Assembly (NCBI GenBank): GCA_947179485.1 | Contig: OX359249.1 | Coordinates: 49,859,402-49,923,401, forward strand | Source: Allacma fusca | Taxonomy: Eukaryota; Arthropoda; Collembola; Symphypleona; Sminthuridae | Length of the DNA: 64,000 nt | Reading direction: 5' to 3' | Shown: piece after piece, positions 50,525 through 60,461 of the stretch | How the letters are laid out: each line of letters starts with the position of its first letter | Numbering within the stretch: position 1 is the stretch's first letter | Notes under the pieces: generated by a model | The model's database searches: none | Seen by the model: only the letters and a program-made list of their open reading frames with translations | What the model was told of the DNA's origin: nothing | Made by a program: the position numbers and the translations under genes

Positions 50525-50886
50525 ACCATGCATGTTTGTTTCCTGCACAAATCAAATCATACTGCATTGAAAGAATACACTGATTTTGTTTATAAACACG
50601 TTAAATTAAATATAACTTGCTCATTTACTACCCTCCCCTCATCAGAACAATCCGAACCATACCTGTGCCGTATTGGAGTACACCCTGTTAATATAAAACA
50701 GTCGGTCTCCTCACAGCAAATGAAGCAATATTTTAAACTGTTTTCAGGCATAATGAAAAATTCCAATCTACTTATCTATACCATTTACACCACCACGCTA
50801 CCAAGAACTGATTAACGGACAAGAAATGAGGCGTTGTAAAAACCTCCTGCTAAATTCCATTGCAGCGCATGCGTTAAGAGTCAATA
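50525..50886. other. Non-coding DNA between the zinc-finger ORF and the minisatellite
   Basis: I see no supported gene. A 95-codon plus-strand frame has no recognisable domain. Confidence 0.4.
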
Positions 50887-51108
50887 TGCGTTTAGCGCCA
50901 TTACAAACCATTTTCTAATCGCCATTGCCAAAATATATGCTAAGTGCCATCACAAACTATGCTGTATCATTACAAAACAATTATTTCTAAGCGCCATTGC
51001 CAAAATCTATGCTAAATGACATTACAAACTCTATGCTAAGTGTCATTACAAAACCAATGTTAAGTGTCATTGTAAAACCAATGGTAAGTGTTACTACAAG
51101 GCCAATGC
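50887..51108. repeat. Minisatellite array 1 (diverged 24-bp unit)
   Basis: About nine degenerate copies of TGCTAAGTGTCATTACAAAA-type units, more diverged at the left. The unit is the same as in the arrays at 51860-52171 and 53831-53998, all in one orientation. This array lies just beyond the C-terminal end of the MULE pseudogene. Confidence 0.85.
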
Positions 51109-51827
51109 GAAGCCGGGAAATAAAATGAAGTAGTAGAGGTTTCTTTTTAACCTTAGTTTAGATCAATTTATTTAGATGTTACTCGTGTTGCATAGACACA
51201 TTGACATTCTTATTGCTACACATATGCCAAACTGTTCTTAGGTAGTAAATAATAGAACGTTTGTTAAAATCATGTAAAACGTTTTTTATGTGATTGTCCA
51301 GCAGACGATACCTCTTCTGTGGAGGAGGTGGGTTGTTTTCCGCCAAGAATTGTATGACCTGAGTCTAGTCATATTCTGCTCCTTCATGAAGTTTTCAGCA
51401 CACCTCCACAGAGGTGAGTGACTCACGCCGGTCATGGTTTCATAGCGCGTGTGCCATCCCTCGAGGTTATAATTTGTCCGATGTTATCTTGCAATACTGC
51501 ATCGTGAACATTTCACACACAGATTGAACCGGGCTGGTCGCCATTGGCCGCGTCTCGGAGGAGTTCCAACCCACGTTTCTTCGAAGTACTGAATCAATGC
51601 TTGTATGCCATCAATAATCTTGGTTGACGATGTGGGTTTTGATTTCCTATATCAACGAATAGACTTCTTGTAATTTTACTCCATGGATGCATATAAAATG
51701 AACGAATCTATGCTATAGAGACCGGATATCTTATACATAATAAGGTCTCAAATGGTCCAATGGAACAAAAGCGACGAGGGCTGGAAAATGTCTCATTAAA
51801 AGAGCAAATTCAGCGTTGCTTCGGTAC

Positions 51828-52162
51828 CTGGAATATAAAGGAGCAGGCAATATAAAAACAATGCTTAGTGTCATTGCAAAGCTAATGCTAAGTGTCATTG
51901 TAAAACCAATGCTAAGTGTCATTGTAAAACCAATGCTAAGTGTCATTGTAAAACCAATGCTAAGTGTCATTGTAAAACCAATGCTAAGTGTCATTGTAAA
52001 ACCAATGCTAAGTGTCATTTTAAAACCAATGCTAAGTGTCATTGTAAAACCAACGCTAAGTGTCATTGTAAAACCAATGCTAAGTGCCATAGCAAAACCA
52101 ATGCTAAGTGTCATTGCAAAGCTAATGCTAAGCATCATTTTAAAACCCATGCTAAGCGTTAC
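51828..52162 (-). other. Candidate intron made of minisatellite in the MULE gene
   Basis: On the minus strand the coding sequence stops at MGLQ and resumes at YRSNAEF, exactly where MULE proteins are continuous. GT at 52162-52161 (ACA|GTAACG) and AG at 51829-51828 (CTTTATATTCCAG|GTACC) would join the two parts in frame without loss. The 335-bp interval is almost entirely the 24-bp minisatellite. Confidence 0.6.
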
Positions 52163-52171
52163 TGTAAACCC
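51860..52171. repeat. Minisatellite array 2 (13 units of 24 bp)
   Basis: Thirteen tandem units with consensus AATGCTAAGTGTCATTGTAA plus AACC. Units 2-9 are almost identical and edge units are diverged. The last unit extends over the exon/intron junction of the MULE pseudogene. Confidence 0.97.
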
Positions 52172-52824
52172 ATATGCTTAAAGCGAATGAATGCAAAATA
52201 CCTGTCCAGTATTGACCGTATTCCTTGGATCTGCCGCCATAGACATTGCTGGAAGTTGAAGAAACATCCCCGTATTTCCATTTCAGGAAAGGCCTGTCGA
52301 AAGGCGTTCATTACTGCGTATTCAAAATTGGTCATTATTGAGCTTGGTGCAAGCTCTACCTTCAGTTCTTTTAAAGCGGAAGCTAATCCTGCGTATGTTC
52401 CTTCCGTTTTGTTTGGCAGCAACGCAAACACAGTAGGCAAAGACCAGCACAAATGAAACCCATGTATGGAATAGATTTGATGAAACGGAAATGGGCACGT
52501 TTTGAATTCCATGTACCAATCTCAGTTCTCCGCTAAGATGTTTAAATCCCGTTCGGTTGTGAATACAACCATTCTTTGCGGTCCGGGTCCACTGTCATGT
52601 AGTAGAAAATTTCTCCAGTTGTTGCTTTTAGGTAGTCAGGCATGATAAGATATAACAATGAAGTTGGTAGACTTTCATTTCTGCCGATGGCTTGCCTCGT
52701 TTTTCTATCATTCTAGGCAAGCTTCGAGCTACCGGCATATGCGTTATTGCGCCTTCTTCTACCCCATCCAGTACATTAGCGATTATGTTGACAGGCCTGT
52801 CGTTTGTTTCGATCGCCTTTCTCT

Positions 52825-53313
52825 ATGGAGTGTGTGGTGTAAGGAAATTCAACCCACTATGAATCTTGCTCATGTCACGTCAGTCATGAGAATCTTGCTC
52901 AACATTTCTTGGAACATGCTCAACATTCGTTGAAAGTTGTAACTTGCTTCTTGCAAGTTATTGGACTCGAATTATTTTGGTCAATTAGTGCATTTGAAAT
53001 CCCTGCTGTTTGCGTTAACTTAATTAAGATTCAACTTGTAAGGAGCAAGTTCCAACGAGAATGTTGAGCAAGTTCCAACCAATGTTCAGCACGTTCCAAC
53101 GAGAATATTGAGCAAGTTCTAACGAATGTTCAGCACGTTCCAACGAGAATATTGAGCAAGTTCTAACGAATGTTCAGCAAGTTTCAATCAATGTTGACCT
53201 AGTTCCAGCCAATTTTCAGCAAGTTCCAAGCAATGTTGAGCAAGATTCTCATGATTGACGTGGCATGAGCAAGATTTCTAGTGTGTTGAATTTCCTTACA
53301 CTACACACTCCAT
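52825..53313. mobile_element. Foldback-type element with ~90-bp TIRs, nested in the MULE
   Basis: The left arm starting ATGGAGTGTGTGGTGTAAGG and the right arm (inverted, ATGGAGTGTGTAGTGTAAGG) match for about 90 bp with few differences. The flanks share TTTCTCT just outside each end (52818-52824, 53315-53321), which implies an 8-9 bp duplication. The centre (53040-53243) holds a GAGCAAGTTCCAACGAGAAT/GTTCAGCA tandem. It splits the MULE pseudogene between the FLYWCH region and the VNIIANVLDG segment. Long TIRs suggest a MULE- or hAT-mobilised foldback. Confidence 0.85.
53040..53243. repeat. Tandem ~24-bp repeats inside the foldback element
   Basis: Alternating GTTCCAACGAGAATATTGAG and CAAGTTCTAACGAATGTTCA-type units, about eight in all. 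The core words GAGCAAG and AGCAAGTTCCA are also part of the TIRs, so the array may have grown from a terminal repeat. Confidence 0.8.
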
Positions 53314-53545
53314 ATTTCTCTTTATTTATGCAATTTGTTTAAATGCCACATTGCTTCCAATCGCCGGGCTTTGGTTTGCTCGCCATTCAAATTGGTTACT
53401 TGATCATTTGTGGTAGCACATTTTCCGACAAGGACGTGATTTTCTATGGCATCATTCTCACGACATAGTGTCTCCAACCACCTTTTTGGGGCATTTCCTG
53501 TATCCACCGTACAACAAATGGTTTTTACCACGTTTTCCTGACTCT

Positions 53546-53830
53546 AATTATTGTAATTCCTTGTTTTTCCACTTCGCATTAAAAGACTAATAAATTAAAA
53601 TCACTGCAGATCACCACTGAAAACTTATCATGGAAAATAGGCACCGACAACTACAAAGCTACATGCTACACTGCTGCCACACAGATCATTACTTAATCTC
53701 ACGTTGTTGCAATGGGCACTAGCACCTATAGCATAAACGAGAACGCGGCTCAATCACTCTCGAGTGCGTTTGGTTCTAACTACCAATGAAAAATACGTAA
53801 CATATAAAAGCATGCCCCACTAAACACCCA
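53546..53830. other. Non-coding stretch 5' of the MULE pseudogene
   Basis: I see no gene. It may contain the 5' part of the MULE element. Confidence 0.4.
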
Positions 53831-53998
53831 AAGCTAAGCGTCATGGCAAAATCCTATGCTAAGTGTCATGGCAAAATCCTATGCTAAGTGTCATGGCAAA
53901 ATCCTATACTAAGTGTCATAGCAAAATCCTATGCTAAGTGTCATGGCGAAATCCTATGCTAAGTGTCATGGCGAAATCCTATGGTAAGTGCCATCGCA
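53831..53998. repeat. Minisatellite array 3 (25-bp unit)
   Basis: About seven tandem units of TGCTAAGTGTCATGGCAAAA plus TCCTA, a one-base-longer relative of the unit in arrays 1 and 2. It lies on the 5' side of the MULE pseudogene. Confidence 0.95.
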
Positions 53999-54120
53999 TG
54001 AGTGTTGGTTTCTGCTACATCACTTAGCATAGGCTGTTTGCATTGCCTTGTGGCAGTTCTCCGGGTGGCAGTTGGTTTTGTGGCAGTTGTTACCGCTTGC
54101 AATTTTGGATCGGTGGCAAA

Positions 54121-54200
54121 AAATTATTGGGGCAGTTGTGAGTGTGGCAGTTGTGGGTGTGGCAGTTGTGATTGTGGCAGTTGTGGGGGTGGCAGTTGGC
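54121..54200. repeat. GTGGCAGTTGTG tandem repeat
   Basis: About six 12-bp units with consensus GTGGCAGTTGTG. Looser copies extend left to about 54045. Confidence 0.85.
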
Positions 54201-54499
54201 CGGACACGACAGAATCACATGTCTTTCTTATAAAATTTGAAATGTTACGCAGTGCATGCTCATTAAGATAGCACACCAAAAAACAATAAAATTGGGTGAG
54301 CAAATATTGTGTACTTATAGAACTTTTAAAAAAGTTTGAAGCTCCCCCAAGCATAAAACGTAAAAGCATCTTCGTTTGGTTTTTAAAAACTTAGTTTTGT
54401 CATCTGTAGTTAACATCTACATGGTCAACACGTCGACAGTATATTTCTAGTGAATCTTAAGTTAAGCGTACAATGGCAAGACATTTTTGAAATTAAAAC

Positions 54500-56146
54500 C
54501 AGTGGCTCACCTACGGGGAGGGTACAGGGGGTACATTGTACCGCGTAAAAAGTCCCCTAGAGGGGTACAAGCATAGACTTGTGATCTCCAGAAAAGGTTG
54601 ATAACATGATAGAACACAGAAACTGAACTCCCCCTAATTATACAAAAGTAAAGGTGGATGTTAATTATCACAGAACCCAAATCAGGTTCTGTTAATTTCA
54701 GTCTCAAAAAGTACGACTGTTGCAATATAGCAGTGCATCTGGTAATCAAATTTTCCACTTTACAGGCTATTTCATCCAGCCATATTTTTTTAAGCAATCA
54801 ATGCAGTGTGGGTTTATGAACTGCATGATTGCGTCTAACAGCAACCTGCTAATTTTCGAGTGAATTATCAAAAATAATGGAGATTATAAATCCATAAAAG
54901 CAGGTGCCATGACATTTAACGTATCAATGTTTTGTGTGTACGTATTTCTTTGTTCTTTTACAAATTTTGCATCAGTGATTTGTTTGTTAAAGTTTTTATG
55001 GGGTTTCCAAATGCACATGAAATTAAATTTCTGGTTATTGTAAATTTTAATTCTGATTTTATAAAAATATTATCATTATCGGCCAATGTATGGAACTTGT
55101 GTCACAAATACACTGCAAAATAATGAGTGTCTCTTAAGTTTTTTGCACACACTGGCGAAGTCAGCGGGAAAATGTGTAACTTAAGTATCTGGATTATACA
55201 CACAGCTTATTTTCACAGGAACTTATTTTGGTTTGCTCCTTCTACACAACATTTTGAACCCAACCGAGATTTTGAGCAAAATCACACAAACACGGCGTTC
55301 TACCATCAGTGGCACTGTTCAAGCTTCGAATGTGTGCATTGACAATTTTAGAAAGCAGAAACGATAGAACGTCTTCAGTGTGCTTTGGAATCGCATTGAG
55401 GAAGACTGTGACGGTTTGCATTTAGAACGTTCTTCTCTTGGCCGAATCCACAAAACACCAAAGCGGTATGGAATAAATAATCCACCTGTCTTTACAACTG
55501 CAGAAGTGAATTACCAAAACATATCAACAATTTGATCGACCTTGTTGTTGTGGAACTCAAGCGTCGTTTTGATTAACTCTGGAGCACCAAGTAGATGCTA
55601 TATCAGATTTGTAACAGTTCAATTCTGAGAGACTTAATCATCAAATGACTGTGTTCACGAGATTGTAGGAGTAGAGAGCAGCTCTATAACAGAATTTTTG
55701 TCATGGTTTAAGGTCTGTGTCCCAGAAGTTCGTCAAATGTTCTCCGAAGTTAAGAACTTTTTAAACATTTTAATCGTTCTCCCAATCAGCTCCGCTACAG
55801 CTGAGAAATCATTTTCCACTTTACGGCGCATAAAAACATGTAAGATCCGTAATTGGACAGGAAACATTGCTGCGTCATTCACTGCTTCCCAGATATTGCA
55901 AAGCAACGACATTGAAGAGCTCATGATAACCTTCGTGAATAATGACTACCGCCAAAGGGTTTTTGGAATTTTTTTAATGTTTTTTACCGAATTTAGTTAT
56001 CACCCTGTTCTGCTCTACAAAAACGCAAAAGTCGCAACACATAAATAAAAAACACGAAAAAATATGGCACACTTTGTCATTTACATGAAGCATTTTTGGC
56101 GAGGGTCGTTGTACCCCCCACTTTTCCCGGCGAGGTTTAATCCCTG
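54500..56146 (+). mobile_element. hAT relic (ZMYM-type), limits tentative
   Basis: A left edge CAGTGGCTCACCTACGGGGA with GGGGGTACA and a right edge whose reverse complement is CAGGGATTAAACCTCGCCGG with GGGGGGTACAAC are weakly alike, as expected of decayed hAT ends. I find no target duplication, so the limits are a guess. The transposase remnant at 55330-56048 gives the class. Confidence 0.4.
55330..56048 (+). pseudogene. hAT transposase C-terminal remnant
   Basis: Plus strand: RIHKTPKRYGINNPPVFTTA followed by EVNYQN (about 55460-55520), then in another frame VVELKRRFD, and an open frame at 55698-56048 with LPISSATAEKSFSTLRRIKT. The last is the conserved motif of the hAT dimerisation domain. 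The pattern is the ZMYM/52-kDa-repressor branch, unlike the ZBED-like copy at 38380-48225. Frameshifts show it is dead. Confidence 0.8.
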
Positions 56147-56443
56147 GTTGTATTTGTTTTTCAAACCATACAACAAAATATTGCTGTTTTGCTATGGAAT
56201 ATGTATAAATTTGCATCTGTGTTCTAACGGCCAATTTTTACCCTTAAGTACAAAATCCGTGGTTGAGCGCCTGATTAAAACAACTTTTTGTATTTAATTA
56301 AATCTTTTTACGGTGAGAAAATATTTTCATAAACGTGCTTATATAATTTTCCCGAATTACACATTCAGCTTTTTTCAGTAATAGCTGATTACTCCCAGCC
56401 ATCATCGTGAGATGAATATAGCACCAACAGTGCAAAACAGATA
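56147..56443. other. Non-coding DNA
   Basis: I see no gene or element end between the hAT relic and the Tc1 element. Confidence 0.4.
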
Positions 56444-57212
56444 CACTGCCAGTCAATTGGCACTGCCCACCAACGCTGAAGATAGGACGTGGGGTGTTTT
56501 GGTTTGGGTCTGTATGGGGGTTCCTGGGCAGGTAACTTGGAATTTGTTGACGAAATAATGATTTCAGAATGTTACCAAGGAATATTGGATCCTAATATCA
56601 AGCCTGGCGCACGAAAACTTGGACTGGGTATCCATTTTGTATTTCAGGATGATAATGATCCTAAACACACATCTAAGCCAACATCAGCTTTCTTCCGGAA
56701 AAACAAATTTTTAGTGATGAAATGGCCAGCACAAAGCCCAGACATGATCCAAATTGAACAACTTTGAGATTTTATTGCGACGGAGTTGTAAAATTTCGAC
56801 ATTACTGGGAAACCCACGTCGAAAAATCAGGTCACCGTTATACGGGGAAAGATTCCCCCGAAGTTACCCGGAAGCTAGTGGGGACCATGCCCCGGAGGAT
56901 AGCAGCTGTCCTAGCAGTCAGAGGTAGGCCTACGCGGTATTAAAGTACAGTAGTTAAGTGGGAATTGAGGTAAAAAATTAGTTAAATGCAACCGTCCAAC
57001 TTCAAATGACGCCGATTTTTTAAAACAATTTTGTTTCAAATTTTTTTACAGTGTATGAGATGTACTGTGTACGTTATTACGTACCAGTATCTAATCCCCA
57101 TATGTTCGACATTAAAACCTGAATTTTTGACAAGATTCGCGTAACTGTGTAAACAGTTATTAGCAGTTATTCAAAAAAACATTGGGCGTCCAACTTCAAT
57201 TGACTGGCAGTG
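56444..57212 (+). mobile_element. Tc1-like element with perfect TIRs, internally deleted
   Basis: The inverted ends CACTGCCAGTCAATTG/CAATTGACTGGCAGTG are perfect over 16 bp and flanked by TA on both sides, the Tc1/mariner target. A second copy of the inner motif GTCCAACTTCAA(A/T)TGAC near 56994 is a likely direct transposase-binding repeat. At 769 bp it is about half the usual Tc1 length. The transposase begins in mid-protein right after the left TIR, so the 5' half was deleted. Confidence 0.93.
56484..56943 (+). pseudogene. Tc1 transposase C-terminal half
   Basis: The open part (56489-56767) reads NLEFVDEIMISECYQGILD, FQDDNDPKHTSK (second catalytic Asp) and WPAQSPDMIQIEQL (around the third catalytic acid). 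After a stop and frame change the end of the protein is still legible as KLVGTMPRRIAAVLAVRGRP before TAA at 56941-56943. This is a standard Tc1 C-terminus. The N-terminal DNA-binding half and the first catalytic Asp are absent. Confidence 0.9.
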
Positions 57213-57214
57213 TA

Positions 57215-57522
57215 TATACATATGTACGTGCATGTGCAAAGATAAGTTTACGAACAGCGGTGTAAACGTTTTATTGGGCAATAGTTAAGGCTTACTGCTT
57301 TGCATATATGTAGACGTTTTAGGGCATTAGAGTTAATAGCTCTTCCTGTTACATCACATAGTGATGCTACTCCTCAAAGCTAGTTTAATCTCTTTCCCAA
57401 ACCAAAAGCAAACATTGAATTATTTCGAACAGCGATTGAATTTGAGAAAATAACAATTTTATTTTCTGTATCAATCTTCAAATTACCATTGGCTATTCAA
57501 GGAGTCAGTCGCTAGTCCTTTT
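57215..57522. other. Non-coding DNA
   Basis: I see nothing recognisable beyond a short TACATATGTACGTGCATG microsatellite-like word at the left. Confidence 0.4.
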
Positions 57523-57530
57523 TGTCTGAT

Positions 57531-58413
57531 CAAAGATGGGCCCCTTGCCTATATCTAGGCACTTTTATAGGCAAAACTTCTAGGGAGGAAGCAAAAAAAC
57601 AAGAATCTAGGCTAGGATATAGGCAAGGTTCAATGGGATTTATATGAAAACAAAATATTATAGGAAGTTTTGGGAATAAATATAGGCACCTACGAAATTT
57701 AGGCTAGGACAAGTAATTAAATATAATCTGAACGGAACAGGTACGCTACTGATGCTGACATGCCGAGTAGGGGTATAGTCATGCAACTGATGCACTGAAC
57801 AATAAGCCGTATGCATGTAATTTCGAAGAGGAATATATAAGTTTGCATTGGGAAATCCCTACCTTTTATACTACAACAAATAAGAAATGGTTGTAAAAAC
57901 GCGGAGAAGTAAAGCGTGTTATAGCACGATTGTTAGGACATCTGGTCAACAATGATGTAACAAATTCCAGCGTGGAAAAGACCAACAGGTCAACAAACCA
58001 ACAGACCAACGTAGCAATAAATAAATATAGTATTATTAAGTATAGGGTATTTGGACATACACACATGCGGGGTTTTCGGTTTTCTGTAGGGACTTTAAGG
58101 GTGTACTTATATAGGGACAGTAGTTTTGAACTTCCTAATAGGGTATAGTTACACGATACTCCCAAAAGGACTATTATAAGAACATTTATAGGGATATATG
58201 TAGGTAGGCATCTCCCTGTTTCCTATATTATAGGAAGGATCTTCGTGTTGCTTTAGCCTTTATAGGATTTGAGGAAGGCGTTTCGTTGAACATTTCCTTA
58301 AAAGCGGGAGATAACTTGACGAGGATTATAATTATAGGCAAATAGGGAGGCGTATTATGTTAGTTTAATTATAGGAAGGAAATAGGCTAGGTGAATTAAA
58401 AGGCCCATCTTTG
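57531..58413. mobile_element. hAT-type MITE, TATAGGC-word family
   Basis: Perfect 12-bp inverted ends CAAAGATGGGCC/GGCCCATCTTTG and a perfect 8-bp duplication TGTCTGAT (57523-57530, 58414-58421). The interior is rich in TATAGGCA, CTAGGCTAGG and TATAGGAAGG words. Related to 36133-36740. No coding capacity. Confidence 0.92.
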
Positions 58414-58421
58414 TGTCTGAT

Positions 58422-59076
58422 TGCATTGTATTGACGAGTTCGAACTAGGACAAAACACCGGTTTCTACAGCTAACAAGGCTTGTGGTCTTAAAGTATCAA
58501 CAGTGTGGTCGCCAGATAAGCTTTTTGTGGAAACAATTTTTTTGTATTATTTTATCACGAAATAAGTTTTAATTACCAATTACGTTGTCGTTATTTAATT
58601 TTATCATATAAGAAAGAGCCGCAAGTAGGAAGTGGCTAAGGATTCATCGGGACCTTTACAGGGAAAAAGGTGTCAAGTTCCTACTTGTAGCATGGGATAT
58701 AGACCAAAACAATTTGTTATTCATTTTTTACCCAGCTCATAAAAACTAGAGTACATAGTAAATACATACGTTGGGAGACTGGTTCATCAAGTTAACTCGA
58801 AAGTGTCTGGGTGAAACATCCGCAGGCTGAATTAATAAAAAAAGTAGTCTGCAAAATGTGCATCTAACTATTCAGTACCCCTGACAGACAGAAGATCATA
58901 AAATCAAAAATTCGAATAGATTTTGTGCATGGGTCTCTGCGTTCCAGAGCGGAGTCGAGTAGTGAGATGTGAGAGCAACAATTTCAGTAACAGCATAAAA
59001 TTGGATTGACAATTCGTCGGTCATGCAACATTGGTTTTTAAAGGAGATCGTGATTTTCACCCGTGCTAATGAGTTT
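58422..59076. other. Non-coding DNA
   Basis: I see no gene or recognisable repeat. Confidence 0.4.
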
Positions 59077-59351
59077 AAATTTATCAGAGCTGTCCAAAAT
59101 ACATGCTCACCAAATACAAATTACAAAATACTAAATACATTCTTCCGGCGTCGAAAATACAAACTACAAAATACATTCTTCCGGCGTCGAAAATACAAAC
59201 TACAAAATACATTCTTCAGGCGTCGAAAATACAAAATACATACTCAAAACGTAGAAAATACAAATTACAAAATACTAAATACATTCTTCAGGCGACGAAA
59301 ATACAAACTACAAAATACATACTTGAAACGTAGAACATCCAAAATCTGAAA

Positions 59352-60461
59352 TCCTTTATTATTATTGAGCACTTCTGTTGATTTAAACCTTCGCGCGTTT
59401 GTAGTACAATTCAAACCTTCGCGGCTTATTTCACGAATTCAAACCTTCCCGGCTTATTCACTATACAGCCAAGCAAGTCGGTGGTATATACAACAAGCCG
59501 AGAAGCACAGCGGGCTGAAAGCTGAAACTCTGTCGCAGAGTAGAGGTTTTTCAGCTCGCTCAGCTCGCTGTTCTTCTCGGCATATACCAACTGCTTGCAG
59601 CATATTGGAAGGTCGCAATATTACGCCATTTTAGATTATCACTTAACAACGCTAACCATAACTATTATAAACATTAGACATAAATCATCAAATTTGGATT
59701 AAATTACGACTGGTAGTGATAAAAACTACGTATAATAATAATAATTTGATAAGAGGAGAATTTTAATGACTGAACTTAGTTCACATTCGTGTGGGATTCT
59801 AATTAGGAAGAATAATTACAAGCCTTAGCATCCAGAGTTTTGATCTTTATATCCCTAAAAATATCATTAGGAAGTAAGGATTGATTTGTAGGAACCATGG
59901 ACTAAAGTAAATATAGCAAGTTAAATGTATTGCGCTAATATGAAATCCTTTCATTTTTTCTATTTTAAATAATCAGTGCGTCCAGTGTCTGAGGCTTCAG
60001 TTGCAATATTGCGGTACAACGGATCTATATACAAATTATATTAACATAAAAAATCATATTTGATCAGCACGTTGTGCTGATCCACTAAGGGGTGAAGCAC
60101 CATACAGTGATGCAACAGCAAGGTTTAATAACGACGTTCGTATTAAATTGATCAAGCGATTAGTTAAATTCCACGTGTATAGCCAAATATTGAGTTTGGG
60201 ATAAAACTTTAGTGGGCCGAAAGCTGTTTCCCCATAATATTTTGATGATGAATTGCCAACTACCTATATGAAACGAATTGTTAGTCTTACAGTTAATACT
60301 TCACGACTTATATGAGATTACTTTGCCTGGCGAAGCGGGATATCAATATTAAGCCTTCTCGACAGACCTTGATACGAGATCTATTGCCATTTACACTTAT
60401 TATTTACGCTATTTATTTACACAAGTAATTGCTCCTGTGCGAAGCACGGGGCTTTTACTAG
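59352..60461 (+). mobile_element. Non-autonomous Helitron, copy 1
   Basis: It starts TCCTTTATTATTATTG after an A and ends with the hairpin CCTGTGCGAAGCACGGG, the spacer GCTTTTA and CTAG before T. TC start, 3' hairpin and CTRR end between A and T are the Helitron signature. It has no Rep/helicase coding capacity. A long imperfect palindrome lies at 59471-59600. Confidence 0.88.
59471..59600. repeat. Imperfect ~130-bp palindrome in Helitron copy 1
   Basis: AAGCAAGTCGGTGGTATAT pairs with ATATACCAACTGCTTGC, and GCCGAGAAGCACAGCG pairs with CGCTGTTCTTCTCGGC. The apex is CTCTGTCGCAGAG. Transcribed RNA would form a long hairpin. Confidence 0.85.

Larger units (their letters stand above)
51179..53545 (-). 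pseudogene. FLYWCH/MULE (Mutator-like) transposase pseudogene
   Basis: Minus strand, N- to C-terminus. A degraded FLYWCH-type finger region lies at 53545-53322. Then TNDRPVNIIANVLDGVEEGA (about 52815-52750), RMVVFTTERDLNILAEN and DWY (about 52580-52520), VFALLPNKTE, SSIMTNFEYAVMNAFRQAFP, and GCFFNFQQCLWRQIQ. After a candidate intron come YRSNAEFALLMRHFPALVAF, ALIQYFEETW, RTNYNLEGWH, and a C-terminal NNPPPPQKRYRLL ending at the stop 51179-51181. This is the full order of a MULE transposase; the D of TNFE and the H of the CFFNF segment mark the catalytic core. Stops and frame changes show decay. It carries a foldback element (52825-53313) and the minisatellite (51860-52171). Confidence 0.88.

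Noticed and set aside
51816-52181. 121-codon frame with a repeated MLSVIVKP motif (and its minus-strand mirror)
   Set aside because: It is a translation of the 24-bp minisatellite, not a protein.
50887-53998. Regular short repeats that might be read as a CRISPR array
   Set aside because: Units abut with no unique spacers, and the context is a eukaryotic transposon.
54500-56146. A complete hAT element with target duplication
   Set aside because: No 8-bp repeat found at the proposed edges. Only the transposase remnant is secure.
59023-59349. Lys/Tyr/Thr-rich repeated frames
   Set aside because: Translation of the AAAATAC word of a MITE.
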